Assembly (NCBI RefSeq): GCF_902498195.1
Contig: NZ_CABVIY010000010.1
Coordinates: 1 to 64,000 of the forward strand
DNA: 64,000 nt
Source: Pseudomonas fluorescens
GTDB lineage: Bacteria > Pseudomonadota > Gammaproteobacteria > Pseudomonadales > Pseudomonadaceae
Direction of reading: 5' to 3'
This document shows, one piece after another, positions 1 through 7,635 of this stretch. Below the pieces are notes generated by a model, which saw only the letters and a program-made list of their open reading frames with translations, was not told where the DNA came from and did not search any database. The translations under genes and the position numbers were made by a program. How positions within the stretch are numbered: the first letter of the stretch is position 1; the number at the start of each line of letters is the position of its first letter.

Positions 1-144
1 GTTGGTTACATCTTTGATTTCTCGCGGAGTAACTTGTGATGCTGATAATCTGTTGACTAGCAGTCTGATACCACAAGCACCCACACGAATTGCTTGATTC
101 AGTTGTTAAAGAGCGGTTGGTTAAGATCTTTCGTCTCAACCGAG
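1..144 (-). other. rrn: 5' leader of an rRNA operon (16S rRNA lies left of base 1)
   Basis: Read on the minus strand, this is the transcribed spacer between the P2 promoter and a 16S rRNA gene just outside the window. It contains a boxA-type antitermination element (minus strand GCTCTTTAACAA, positions 103-114), which in rRNA leaders loads Nus factors so that the long untranslated transcript is not terminated. The overall layout (two promoters, boxA, about 100 bp of leader) matches Pseudomonas rrn operons, and an rrn operon next to a tyrosyl-tRNA synthetase gene is also the P. aeruginosa arrangement. The 16S gene itself is not visible, so its identity is inferred from the leader. Confidence 0.85.
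103..114 (-). promoter_or_regulatory. boxA antitermination site of the rRNA leader
   Basis: The minus-strand sequence GCTCTTTAACAA is close to the bacterial rRNA boxA consensus TGCTCTTTAACAA. It lies about 40 nt downstream of the P2 -10 box, as expected for rRNA antitermination. Confidence 0.75.
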
Positions 145-150
145 GCGCGC

Positions 151-178
151 ATTCTACAGCAGCCTCATTTGCTGTCAA
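151..178 (-). promoter_or_regulatory. rRNA operon promoter P2
   Basis: On the minus strand, a -35 box TTGACA (173-178) and a -10 box TAGAAT (151-156) are separated by 16 bp. A GC-rich stretch (GCGCGCC) follows the -10, which is a discriminator typical of stringently controlled stable-RNA promoters. Confidence 0.85.
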
Positions 179-259
179 GTGGTTATTTTCAGAAGTTTTC
201 AAAGTTTCCTTTGTAACTTCAACCACTTGCGCTTCCGATCTCTCGTCAGCGGGAGGCGA

Positions 260-287
260 ATTCTACAGCGTTACACGCTGCTGTCAA
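260..287 (-). promoter_or_regulatory. rRNA operon promoter P1
   Basis: On the minus strand, -35 TTGACA (282-287) and -10 TAGAAT (260-265) are separated by 16 bp. It shares both hexamers, the spacer length and the flanking CAGC / GCTG bases with P2, about 109 bp downstream. The two form the usual tandem rrn promoter pair. Confidence 0.85.
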
Positions 288-447
288 CACCTCTTTTTCA
301 ACTCCCTTTCGGCTTCGATGACCTGAAGCAACTTGCTGTCGAAACCTACGTAACTCATTGTTTACCAAGGAGTTTTCCGTTTCGACTGCGCCGGAAGTGG
401 GGCGAATTATAGACATCTAAAATTCGCCGTCAACCTTTATTTCAGAC
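288..447. other. Gene-free stretch upstream of rRNA P1 and after tyrS
   Basis: No gene is seen here. It lies between the rRNA P1 promoter and the tyrS stop codon. A/T tracts just upstream of P1 would suit an UP element and Fis sites, but no consensus is clear enough to assign. No strong hairpin-plus-T-run terminator for tyrS is visible. Confidence 0.4.
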
Positions 448-1647
448 TTATTCGGATTTGAGCGTAATCCGCGCAAATGCCTTCTTCCCGGCCTGACATA
501 CATGGGTAGCGCCCAATGCATATATAAAGGTGCGATCGACAACCTCACCATCTATACGCACACCACCGGAACCGAGAAGATCCCGCGCCACAGCGGAGTT
601 CTTCACCAGGCCAGCCTTATTAAGGACGGCAGCAATCGGCATGTCTTCGGCAGCAGTCAATTCGATCTCAGGCAGATCATCCGGCAGCTCGCCATCCTTC
701 ATACGGTTACCCGCCGCACGATGCGCATTGGCCGCAGCCTCTTCACCGTGAAAACGCGCCACAATCTCTTCAGCCAGCTTGATCTTGATGTCACGCGGAT
801 TGGCACCCGCCTCCACGTCCGCGCGGAAGGCGTTGATTTCATCCATGGAGCGAAAGCTGAGCAATTCGAAATATCGCCACATCAGCACATCAGGAATGGA
901 CACCAGCTTGCCGTACATCACGCCCGGCGCTTCCTGAATACCCACGTAGTTGCCCAAGGACTTGGACATCTTCTTCACGCCATCCAGACCTTCGAGCAAC
1001 GGCATCGTCAGAATGCACTGAGCCTCCTGTCCATAACCGCGCTGCAACTCACGCCCCATCAGCAGGTTGAACTTCTGATCAGTACCACCCAACTCGACAT
1101 CCGCACGCAAGGCGACCGAGTCATACCCTTGAACCAACGGATAAAGGAACTCATGGATGGCGATAGGCTGATTGGTGGTGTAGCGCTTATCGAAGTCATC
1201 ACGCTCCAGCATGCGCGCAACCGTGTACTGCGAAGTCAACCGAATGAAGTCGGCCGGCCCCATCTGATCCATCCAGGTGGAGTTGAATGCCACTTCGGTT
1301 TTGGCCGGATCAAGAATCTTGAAGACCTGAGTCTTGTAGGTCTCGGCATTTTCGAGGACTTGTTCACGGGTAAGCGGAGGACGCGTCGCACTCTTCCCGC
1401 TTGGATCACCGATCATTCCAGTGAAGTCGCCGATCAGGAAGATCACCTGATGACCCAGCTCCTGGAACTGGCGCAGCTTATTGATAAGCACGGTGTGACC
1501 CAGGTGCAAATCCGGCGCGGTCGGATCGAAGCCTGCCTTAATACGCAGCGGCTGGCCGCGCTTGAGCTTTTCAATCAGCTCGGACTCGACCAACAGTTCT
1601 TCCGCACCACGTTTGATCAGCGCTAGCTGCTCTTCAACCGACTTCAT
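448..1647 (-). CDS. tyrS: Tyrosyl-tRNA synthetase
   Basis: This cytoplasmic enzyme charges tRNA-Tyr with tyrosine using ATP. The 399-residue protein has the class I signatures HLGH (about 48-51) and KMSKS (226-230), and ends in an S4-type RNA-binding domain. Length and motifs fit the family. The ATG at 1647 is preferred over an upstream in-frame start at 1740, because MKSVEEQL is the conserved start region and the extra 31 residues look non-coding. Its position beside a 16S leader matches the P. aeruginosa gene called tyrZ, so that symbol is an alternative. It is divergent from the M23 peptidase gene. A bacterium-specific second TyrRS elsewhere is possible but not visible. Confidence 0.95.
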   Translation of the reverse strand: MKSVEEQLALIKRGAEELLVESELIEKLKRGQPLRIKAGFDPTAPDLHLGHTVLINKLRQFQELGHQVIFLIGDFTGMIGDPSGKSATRPPLTREQVLENAETYKTQVFKILDPAKTEVAFNSTWMDQMGPADFIRLTSQYTVARMLERDDFDKRYTTNQPIAIHEFLYPLVQGYDSVALRADVELGGTDQKFNLLMGRELQRGYGQEAQCILTMPLLEGLDGVKKMSKSLGNYVGIQEAPGVMYGKLVSIPDVLMWRYFELLSFRSMDEINAFRADVEAGANPRDIKIKLAEEIVARFHGEEAAANAHRAAGNRMKDGELPDDLPEIELTAAEDMPIAAVLNKAGLVKNSAVARDLLGSGGVRIDGEVVDRTFIYALGATHVCQAGKKAFARITLKSE

Positions 1648-1857
1648 AACAGACCCGCAAGGCTCAGATTCAAAGGGAACCAACCATACAAGAACGGGCG
1701 TCAAATACAAGGTTTGCCCGGCGCACGGACGCCAATCCACGGTCAGAGTGTCCGCAGACTTGCTTCAGAGATGATTTGGTTATATTTTATACAGTTATTT
1801 CATATTCATCATGTCATTCATCTTTTCCAATTCATCTTTTTCAAAGTCAAATTACCT

Positions 1858-3276
1858 ATGACCAAAGAATCGTCTAAAGCGCCGCCGCTTTACCCGAAGA
1901 CCCATCTGCTCGCAGCAAGCGGCATTGCCGCCCTACTGAGCCTGGCGCTTCTGGTGTTCCCTTCCAGTGATGTCGAAGCCAAAAAGACGACCCTGAGTCT
2001 TGAACTGGAAAGCCCTGCCGAACAACTGACACAAGACCAAGACGCTGCCGAAGCCGTCCAGGCCACAACCGAGTCGGCAGCTTCTCCTTTCGCACAGATC
2101 GATAACAGCGCAGACGAAGCTCAGGAAACCGTTCAGGCAGCGCCTGAACCGGTCATTGAACAAAAGAAGGCGCCAAACCACAGGGAAGTGATAGTCGCCA
2201 AGGGCGATACCCTCTCCACGCTGTTCGCGAAAGTTGGCCTGCCAGCCACATCGGTGCATGAAGTGCTGGCCAGCGACAAGCAGGCCAAGCAATTCAGCCA
2301 GCTCAAACACGGACAGAAACTCGAATTCGAGTTGAGCCCCGAAGGCCAGCTGACCAACCTGCACAGCAAAGTCAGCGACCTCGAAACCATTACCCTGACC
2401 AAGAACGACAAGGGCTACACGTTCAATCGCATTACCGCCAAACCCACCGTACGTTCCGCCTATGTACACGGCGTGATCAACAGCTCGCTGTCCCAGTCCG
2501 CCGCTCGCGCCGGCCTGTCTCACAGCCTGACGATGGACATGGCCAGTGTATTTGGCTACGACGTGGATTTCGCCCAGGACATTCGCCAGGGTGACGAGTT
2601 TGACGTGATCTACGAACAGAAGGTCGTCAACGGTAAAGCCGTCGGCAACGGCCCGATCCTTTCCGCGCGCTTCACCAACCGCGGCAAGACCTATACGGCC
2701 GTGCGTTACACCAACAAACAAGGCAACAGCAGCTACTACACGGCTGACGGCAACAGCATGCGCAAGGCGTTCATCCGCACCCCGGTGGACTTTGCACGCA
2801 TCAGCTCGAAGTTCTCAATGGGCCGCAAGCACCCGATCCTGAACAAGATCCGCGCCCACAAAGGTGTCGATTACGCAGCCCCACGCGGCACGCCAATCAA
2901 GGCGGCCGGTGACGGCAAAGTATTGCTGGCCGGCCGCCGCGGCGGTTACGGCAACACAGTGATCATCCAGCATGGCAATACCTACCGCACGCTGTACGGT
3001 CACATGCAGGGCTTCGCCAAAGGCGTCCAGACCGGCAGCAGCGTCAAGCAAGGCCAGGTGATTGGCTATATCGGCACCACGGGCCTGTCTACCGGCCCGC
3101 ACCTGCACTATGAGTTCCAGGTCAATGGCGTGCACGTCGACCCGCTGGGCCAGAAGGTGGCCATGGCCGATCCGATCTCCAAGGCAGAACGCGCACGCTT
3201 CCTAGCGCAGAGCCAGCCGCTGATGGCCCGCATGGACCAGGAGAAATCCACCCAACTGGCCTCGAGCAAACGTTAA
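1858..3276 (+). CDS. M23 (LytM/MepM-type) peptidoglycan endopeptidase with LysM-like/OapA domain
   Basis: This is a probable cell-envelope murein endopeptidase of 472 residues. An N-terminal hydrophobic segment (about 13-35) serves as signal or membrane anchor. An acidic, Ala/Glu-rich linker follows, then a LysM-like/OapA domain around 100-200, and a C-terminal M23 domain. The zinc motifs are visible: HxxxD (HKGVD, His334) and HxH (HLH, His415 and His417), so it should be catalytically active, probably cleaving peptide cross-links to allow wall growth. The start ATG at 1858 is chosen because upstream codons to 1714 read through an AT-rich, non-coding-looking leader. It ends 3 nt before anmK and is probably co-transcribed with it. 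MepM is the nearest named family, but orthology is not proven. Confidence 0.88.
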   Translation: MTKESSKAPPLYPKTHLLAASGIAALLSLALLVFPSSDVEAKKTTLSLELESPAEQLTQDQDAAEAVQATTESAASPFAQIDNSADEAQETVQAAPEPVIEQKKAPNHREVIVAKGDTLSTLFAKVGLPATSVHEVLASDKQAKQFSQLKHGQKLEFELSPEGQLTNLHSKVSDLETITLTKNDKGYTFNRITAKPTVRSAYVHGVINSSLSQSAARAGLSHSLTMDMASVFGYDVDFAQDIRQGDEFDVIYEQKVVNGKAVGNGPILSARFTNRGKTYTAVRYTNKQGNSSYYTADGNSMRKAFIRTPVDFARISSKFSMGRKHPILNKIRAHKGVDYAAPRGTPIKAAGDGKVLLAGRRGGYGNTVIIQHGNTYRTLYGHMQGFAKGVQTGSSVKQGQVIGYIGTTGLSTGPHLHYEFQVNGVHVDPLGQKVAMADPISKAERARFLAQSQPLMARMDQEKSTQLASSKR

Positions 3277-3279
3277 GCC

Positions 3280-4371
3280 ATGGCGCTCTATATAGGTGTG
3301 ATGTCCGGAACCAGCCTCGATGGCCTGGACATCGCGCTGATCGAGCAGTCGCCGGCGATCCGGCTGATCGCCACGCACTACATCCCCATGCCCGAATCCC
3401 TGCGCGCCGAGCTGCTTGGCTTGTGCGCCAGCGGTCCGGACGAGATTGCCCGCTCCGCCATCGCACAGCAGAACTGGGTAACACTGGCAGCACAGGGCAT
3501 TCACAACCTACTGGCTCAGCAGCATCTCAAACCTGAAGACATTCGCGCGATCGGTAGCCACGGGCAGACCATCCGCCACGAACCGGCGCGCGGTTTCACC
3601 GTGCAAATCGGCAACCCTGCCCTGCTGACGGAGTTGACCGGCATTACGGTGGTCAGCGACTTTCGCAGCCGCGATGTCGCTGCCGGCGGGCAAGGCGCGC
3701 CGCTGGTTCCGGCCTTTCACGAAGCCCTTTTCGAAGAACGGGTTGGTAATCGCGCAGTGCTCAACGTCGGCGGCTTCAGTAATCTCAGCCTGATCGAGCC
3801 CGGCAAGGCTGTAGCCGGCTTCGATTGCGGCCCGGGCAACGTGCTGCTGGACGCCTGGATTCACCAACAGCGCGGCGACAACTATGATCATGATGGCCAA
3901 TGGGCCGCCGCCGGCAAGGTTGAACCGGTCTTGTTGAAGGCGCTGCTCAGCGATCCATTCTTTGTCACCAAGGGCCCGAAAAGTACTGGGCGCGAAGTGT
4001 TCAACCTGCCTTGGCTGATGCAGCACCTTGCACCGCTGCCGGCCTTTGCAGCCGAAAACGTACAGGCAACCCTGCTTGACCTGACCGCGCTGACCATCAT
4101 CGAGTCGCTCCAAAACGCCCAAACGGACACTCAAGAACTGTTGGTCTGCGGCGGCGGCGCGCACAACACGGCGCTGATGAATCGCCTGGCCACCCTGCTG
4201 CCGAATGCAACAGTCAGCAGCACCTCCGCCTACGGTGTAGACCCGGACTGGGTAGAAGCCATGGCCTTCGCCTGGCTGGCCCACTGCTGCCTCGAAGGCA
4301 TCGCGGCCAATCGACCAAGCGTTACCGGTGCCCGCGGTCTGCGCGTACTGGGCGCGATCTACCCCGCCTGA
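3280..4371 (+). CDS. anmK: 1,6-Anhydro-N-acetylmuramic acid kinase
   Basis: AnmK cleaves the anhydro ring of anhMurNAc, released during wall turnover, and phosphorylates it to MurNAc-6-phosphate in the cytoplasm. The 363-residue protein has the family's N-terminal MSGTSLDGLDIA motif, the GHGQT-like motif (SHGQTIRH), and the GGFSN and FDCGPGN segments of the ASKHA-type kinase fold. It starts 3 nt after the M23 peptidase gene, which links wall cutting with recycling. In pseudomonads MurNAc is also handled by AmgK and MurU, whose genes lie at 31.2-32.9 kb in this window. A hairpin terminator follows at 4384-4419. Confidence 0.96.
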   Translation: MALYIGVMSGTSLDGLDIALIEQSPAIRLIATHYIPMPESLRAELLGLCASGPDEIARSAIAQQNWVTLAAQGIHNLLAQQHLKPEDIRAIGSHGQTIRHEPARGFTVQIGNPALLTELTGITVVSDFRSRDVAAGGQGAPLVPAFHEALFEERVGNRAVLNVGGFSNLSLIEPGKAVAGFDCGPGNVLLDAWIHQQRGDNYDHDGQWAAAGKVEPVLLKALLSDPFFVTKGPKSTGREVFNLPWLMQHLAPLPAFAAENVQATLLDLTALTIIESLQNAQTDTQELLVCGGGAHNTALMNRLATLLPNATVSSTSAYGVDPDWVEAMAFAWLAHCCLEGIAANRPSVTGARGLRVLGAIYPA

Positions 4372-4383
4372 TCACCGGACAGC

Positions 4384-4419
4384 AAAACGCCGCAAGACCG
4401 TGAGGCCATGCGGCGTTTT
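4384..4419. terminator. Bidirectional terminator between anmK and erpA
   Basis: A perfect 11-bp inverted repeat (AAAACGCCGCA / TGCGGCGTTTT) with a 14-nt loop sits between two convergent genes. It gives a T-run on both strands. Confidence 0.85.
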
Positions 4420-4438
4420 GATGGAACCGTTGCGCTGA

Positions 4439-4789
4439 TCAGATCGAGAACGAAGAGCCACAGCCACAGGTGGTGGTTGCATTCGGGTTCTTGATGACGA
4501 AACGCGAACCCTCCAGGCCTTCCTGGTAATCCACCTCGGCTCCTGCCAGGTACTGGAAGCTCATCGGATCGACAACCAGACTCACACCTTCGCGCTCGAC
4601 GATGGTGTCGTCATCGGCCACTTCTTCATCGAAGGTGAAGCCGTACTGAAAACCTGAACAACCGCCGCCCGTAACGAATACGCGCAGCTTCAAGCGATCA
4701 TTCCCCTCTTCATCGACCAGGCTCTTCACCTTGTGCGCGGCACCGTGGGTAAATTGCAAAGCCGTGGGGGTGAAGGATTCGACGCTCAT
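4439..4789 (-). CDS. erpA: Iron-sulfur cluster insertion protein ErpA
   Basis: This A-type carrier delivers Fe-S clusters to apo-enzymes, for example in isoprenoid synthesis and respiration. The 116-residue protein has the HesB/IscA fold and the three conserved cluster-ligand cysteines: Cys44 in GGGCSGF, and Cys108 and Cys110 in the C-terminal CGCG motif. It is a single gene with its own promoter at 4837-4866, convergent with anmK. Other A-type carriers (IscA, SufA) are alternatives, but the GGGCSGFQYGF pattern and position next to argC and anmK match pseudomonad erpA. Confidence 0.95.
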   Translation of the reverse strand: MSVESFTPTALQFTHGAAHKVKSLVDEEGNDRLKLRVFVTGGGCSGFQYGFTFDEEVADDDTIVEREGVSLVVDPMSFQYLAGAEVDYQEGLEGSRFVIKNPNATTTCGCGSSFSI

Positions 4790-4836
4790 GCTGACTATCT
4801 CCCGGCGTTACGCCGCCATAATGCGTGATGACGCGC

Positions 4837-4866
4837 ATTATCCGCTTGTCCTAGAAAATCGGTCAA
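4837..4866 (-). promoter_or_regulatory. Candidate erpA promoter overlapping an IscR-like half-site
   Basis: On the minus strand, TTGACC (4861-4866) and GATAAT (4837-4842) are separated by 18 bp. The -35 lies within ATAGTTGACC, which resembles the left half of the type 1 IscR operator; the right half matches poorly. Regulation by IscR is inference. Confidence 0.5.
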
Positions 4867-4911
4867 CTATTGTTATGGTATATCAACCATCCCAATCGCC
4901 AGCCCGGAATG

Positions 4912-4941
4912 CAAAAAGACCCGTTCAACGGGCCTTTTTGC
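4912..4941. terminator. Terminator downstream of argC
   Basis: An inverted repeat, AAAAAGacCCGTT / AACGGGcCTTTTT, lies just beyond the argC stop and upstream of the erpA promoter. On the minus strand it gives a GC hairpin followed by T residues. Confidence 0.75.
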
Positions 4942-4956
4942 TGTGAGGCGTAAAGC

Positions 4957-5991
4957 TTACGGCAGCATGCCGGCGTGGGAGAGACCAAAGCGCTCATCCA
5001 GCCCGAACAGAATGTTCATGTTCTGCACCGCCTGGCCCGACGCACCTTTGACCAGATTGTCGATCACCGACAACACCACCACCAGATCACCATCCTGTGG
5101 ACGATGCACCGCGATACGGCATACGTTGGCTCCACGTACGCTGCGGGTTTCCGGGTGACTGCCGGCCGGCATGACGTCGACGAACGGCTCATTGGCATAA
5201 CGCTTTTCAAACAGTGCCTGCAGATCGACCGAGCGATCCACTACGGTTGCGTAAAGCGTCGAGTGAATACCACGGATCATTGGCGTCAGGTGCGGAACGA
5301 AGGTCAGGCCAACGTCCTTGCCAGCGGCACGACGCAGCCCTTGGCGAATTTCCGGCAAGTGACGATGCCCTTTGACGGCGTAGGCCTTCATGCTTTCCGA
5401 GGTCTCGGAGTACAGCGAACCTACAGCCGCACCACGCCCGGCACCGCTGACACCGGACTTGCAGTCGGCGATCAGGCGCGAAGCATCAGCCAGGCCCGCT
5501 TCGAGCAGTGGCAGGAAACCCAATTGCGTAGCGGTCGGATAGCATCCCGGCACCGCGATCAGGCGTGCCTGCCTGATTTGCTCGCGATTGACTTCCGGCA
5601 GACCGTAGACCGCCTCTTCCAACAACTGTGGCGCACCGTGCGGCTGGCCATACCATTTGGCCCATTCATCCGCATCTTGCAGGCGGAAGTCCGCAGACAG
5701 GTCGATGACCTTGGTTCCGGCCGCCAGGAGTTCACCCGCCAGGGCGTGCGCGACGCCGTGAGGTGTTGCAAAGAACACCACGTCGCAAGCGCCCAGGGTC
5801 TTGATGTCCGGAACGCTGAACGCCAGGCCGTCGTAGTGGCCTCGCAGGTTCGGGTACATGTCGGCCACGGCAAGGCCAGCCTCGGATCGGGAAGTGATGA
5901 CAACCACTTCAGCTTGCGGATGTTGTGCCAACAGACGCAGCAGTTCGACACCTGTGTAACCCGTGCCGCCGACGATACCGACCTTGACCAT
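4957..5991 (-). CDS. argC: N-acetyl-gamma-glutamyl-phosphate reductase
   Basis: ArgC carries out the NADPH-dependent reduction of N-acetylglutamyl-phosphate to the semialdehyde, in cytoplasmic arginine biosynthesis. The 344-residue protein has an N-terminal NADP-binding motif GxxGxxG (GGTGYTG, about 8-14) and the catalytic cysteine in VPGCYPT (Cys150), with a downstream conserved GHRHxPE. The ATG at 5991 is chosen over an in-frame start at 6063 because VKVGIVGGTGYTG is the family's N-terminus. It is divergent from hemJ and monocistronic as seen, with a terminator after it. Confidence 0.96.
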   Translation of the reverse strand: MVKVGIVGGTGYTGVELLRLLAQHPQAEVVVITSRSEAGLAVADMYPNLRGHYDGLAFSVPDIKTLGACDVVFFATPHGVAHALAGELLAAGTKVIDLSADFRLQDADEWAKWYGQPHGAPQLLEEAVYGLPEVNREQIRQARLIAVPGCYPTATQLGFLPLLEAGLADASRLIADCKSGVSGAGRGAAVGSLYSETSESMKAYAVKGHRHLPEIRQGLRRAAGKDVGLTFVPHLTPMIRGIHSTLYATVVDRSVDLQALFEKRYANEPFVDVMPAGSHPETRSVRGANVCRIAVHRPQDGDLVVVLSVIDNLVKGASGQAVQNMNILFGLDERFGLSHAGMLP

Positions 5992-6126
5992 AAACCTGCC
6001 CTCAACGAACCCACTGGAAAGCCGTCGATAATAGGGGCCGCGCGCGCCTGCGACAACCGGCAAGGTGACGACCGGAGGCTCAAGCGCCTACTATCCGGGC
6101 TACCGTGAACCTGGGAATAACTAAAA

Positions 6127-6558
6127 ATGCTCTATCTGTGGCTCAAAGCTTTTCACATCATCAGCGTCGTGTGCTGGTTTGCCGGCCTGTTTTACCTGCC
6201 GCGCCTGTTCGTTTATCACGCACAAAGCGAGGATACGGTCAGCAAGGAACGCTTCAGTGTCATGGAGCGCAAGTTGTATCGCGGCATCATGGGCCCGGCA
6301 ATGATTGCGACACTGATCTTCGGCGGATGGCTGATCAGCCTCAATCCGGGCGCGTATTTCAGCCAGGGCGGCTGGATGCATGCCAAGTTGACCCTGGTGG
6401 TGTTGCTGATCGGCTACCACCACATGTGCGGTGCCCAGGTGAAGCGTTTTGCCCGTGGCGAGAACACCCGCAGCCATGTCTTTTATCGCTGGTTCAATGA
6501 AGTGCCGGTGCTGATATTGCTGGCTATCGTAATTCTGGTCGTCGTTCGACCGTTCTAA
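6127..6558 (+). CDS. hemJ: Protoporphyrinogen IX oxidase HemJ
   Basis: HemJ is a small integral membrane protein that oxidises protoporphyrinogen IX to protoporphyrin IX in haem synthesis. The 143-residue protein has four hydrophobic segments. The residues known to matter in HemJ are present: His10 in the first helix (KAFHIISV) and Lys87 in MHAKLTLV. The family is often annotated as CopD-like, but the KAFH start and FxGLFYLPRLFVYH pattern are HemJ-specific. It is divergent from argC, and a probable flavin oxidoreductase gene starts 33 nt downstream. Confidence 0.9.
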   Translation: MLYLWLKAFHIISVVCWFAGLFYLPRLFVYHAQSEDTVSKERFSVMERKLYRGIMGPAMIATLIFGGWLISLNPGAYFSQGGWMHAKLTLVVLLIGYHHMCGAQVKRFARGENTRSHVFYRWFNEVPVLILLAIVILVVVRPF

Positions 6559-6591
6559 ATCCAACAGGCACCACTCACCGGGGGTATTCCA

Positions 6592-7560
6592 ATGTCGCTG
6601 CCCGCTCTGCTCGAACAACGTTTGCGCCTGCCCGTGGTGGCAGCGCCGATGTTTCTTATTTCCAATCCGCAACTGGTACTCGCCTGCTGCCGCAATGGTG
6701 TAGTTGGCAGCTTTCCGGCGCTGAACCAGCGCGAGAGCAGCGGTTTCAAGGCATGGCTGGAAGAAATCGAAGCCGGGCTGGCGACACTGGACAATCCCGC
6801 GCCGTATGCAGTCAACCTGATCGTCCACAACAGTAACCCGCGCTTGCAGGCGGACCTGGAGATCTGCGTCGAGCACAAAGTGCCAATCGTGATCACCAGC
6901 CTTGGCGCCGTGAAAGAAGTGGTCGATGCCGTCCACAGCTACGGCGGCCTGGTGTTTCACGACGTGACGACCCGCCGCCATGCCGAGAAAGCCGCTGAAG
7001 CCGGCGCGGATGGTTTGATCGCCGTCGCCGCGGGCGCCGGCGGACATGCCGGGACCTGGAGCCCATTCTCCCTGGTTGCCGAGATCCGCCAATTCTTCGA
7101 CAAGACGTTGCTGCTGGCCGGGTGCCTGAACCACGGCCACGAAATTCTCGCGGCGCAATTGCTCGGTGCGGACCTGGCCTACTTCGGAACGCGATTTATC
7201 GGAACCACCGAAAGTCATGCGCCTGACGCCTACAAAGAGATGCTGCTGACTTCAAGAGCCGCCGACATCATCCATACTCCCGCCGTCTCGGGCGTGCCGG
7301 CGAGTTTCATGCGCCAGAGCCTGGAAGCCGCCGGTTTCGACATGCTGGCGCTGCAAAACAAGGGCGAGGTCAACTTCGGCTCCAAGCTCAAACCGTTGAG
7401 CGACGAAGCCAAAGCCTGGAAAACCGTGTGGTCAGCGGGCCAGGGTGTCGGCGAGATTGATGACTTGCCGAGCGTCGATCAATTGGTGGCGCGCCTCGAC
7501 GCCGAGTATCGCAAGGCGCTGGAACAGGCCACGCAACTGCGGCAGCGCTGGCCGCGCTGA
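6592..7560 (+). CDS. Nitronate monooxygenase / FMN-dependent 2-nitropropane dioxygenase family
   Basis: This is a probable FMN-dependent TIM-barrel oxidoreductase that oxidises nitronates, or acts as an NAD(P)H:quinone reductase; substrate cannot be told from sequence. The 322-residue protein has the PVVAAPMFLIS N-terminal strand, the VAAGAGGHAG motif (about 150-160) with the conserved active-site histidine and glycine-rich FMN phosphate loop, and the GTRF motif. Length fits the family. It begins 33 nt after hemJ with a GGGG-type ribosome site (GGGGGTATTCC), so co-transcription is plausible. Confidence 0.85.
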   Translation: MSLPALLEQRLRLPVVAAPMFLISNPQLVLACCRNGVVGSFPALNQRESSGFKAWLEEIEAGLATLDNPAPYAVNLIVHNSNPRLQADLEICVEHKVPIVITSLGAVKEVVDAVHSYGGLVFHDVTTRRHAEKAAEAGADGLIAVAAGAGGHAGTWSPFSLVAEIRQFFDKTLLLAGCLNHGHEILAAQLLGADLAYFGTRFIGTTESHAPDAYKEMLLTSRAADIIHTPAVSGVPASFMRQSLEAAGFDMLALQNKGEVNFGSKLKPLSDEAKAWKTVWSAGQGVGEIDDLPSVDQLVARLDAEYRKALEQATQLRQRWPR

Positions 7561-7635
7561 AAGAAATCGGGCTAGCGGCGCCTGGCTGGCCCTACACTCA
7601 TTGCTTTGAAGACTCGCGACAAGGATGCCTCGACC

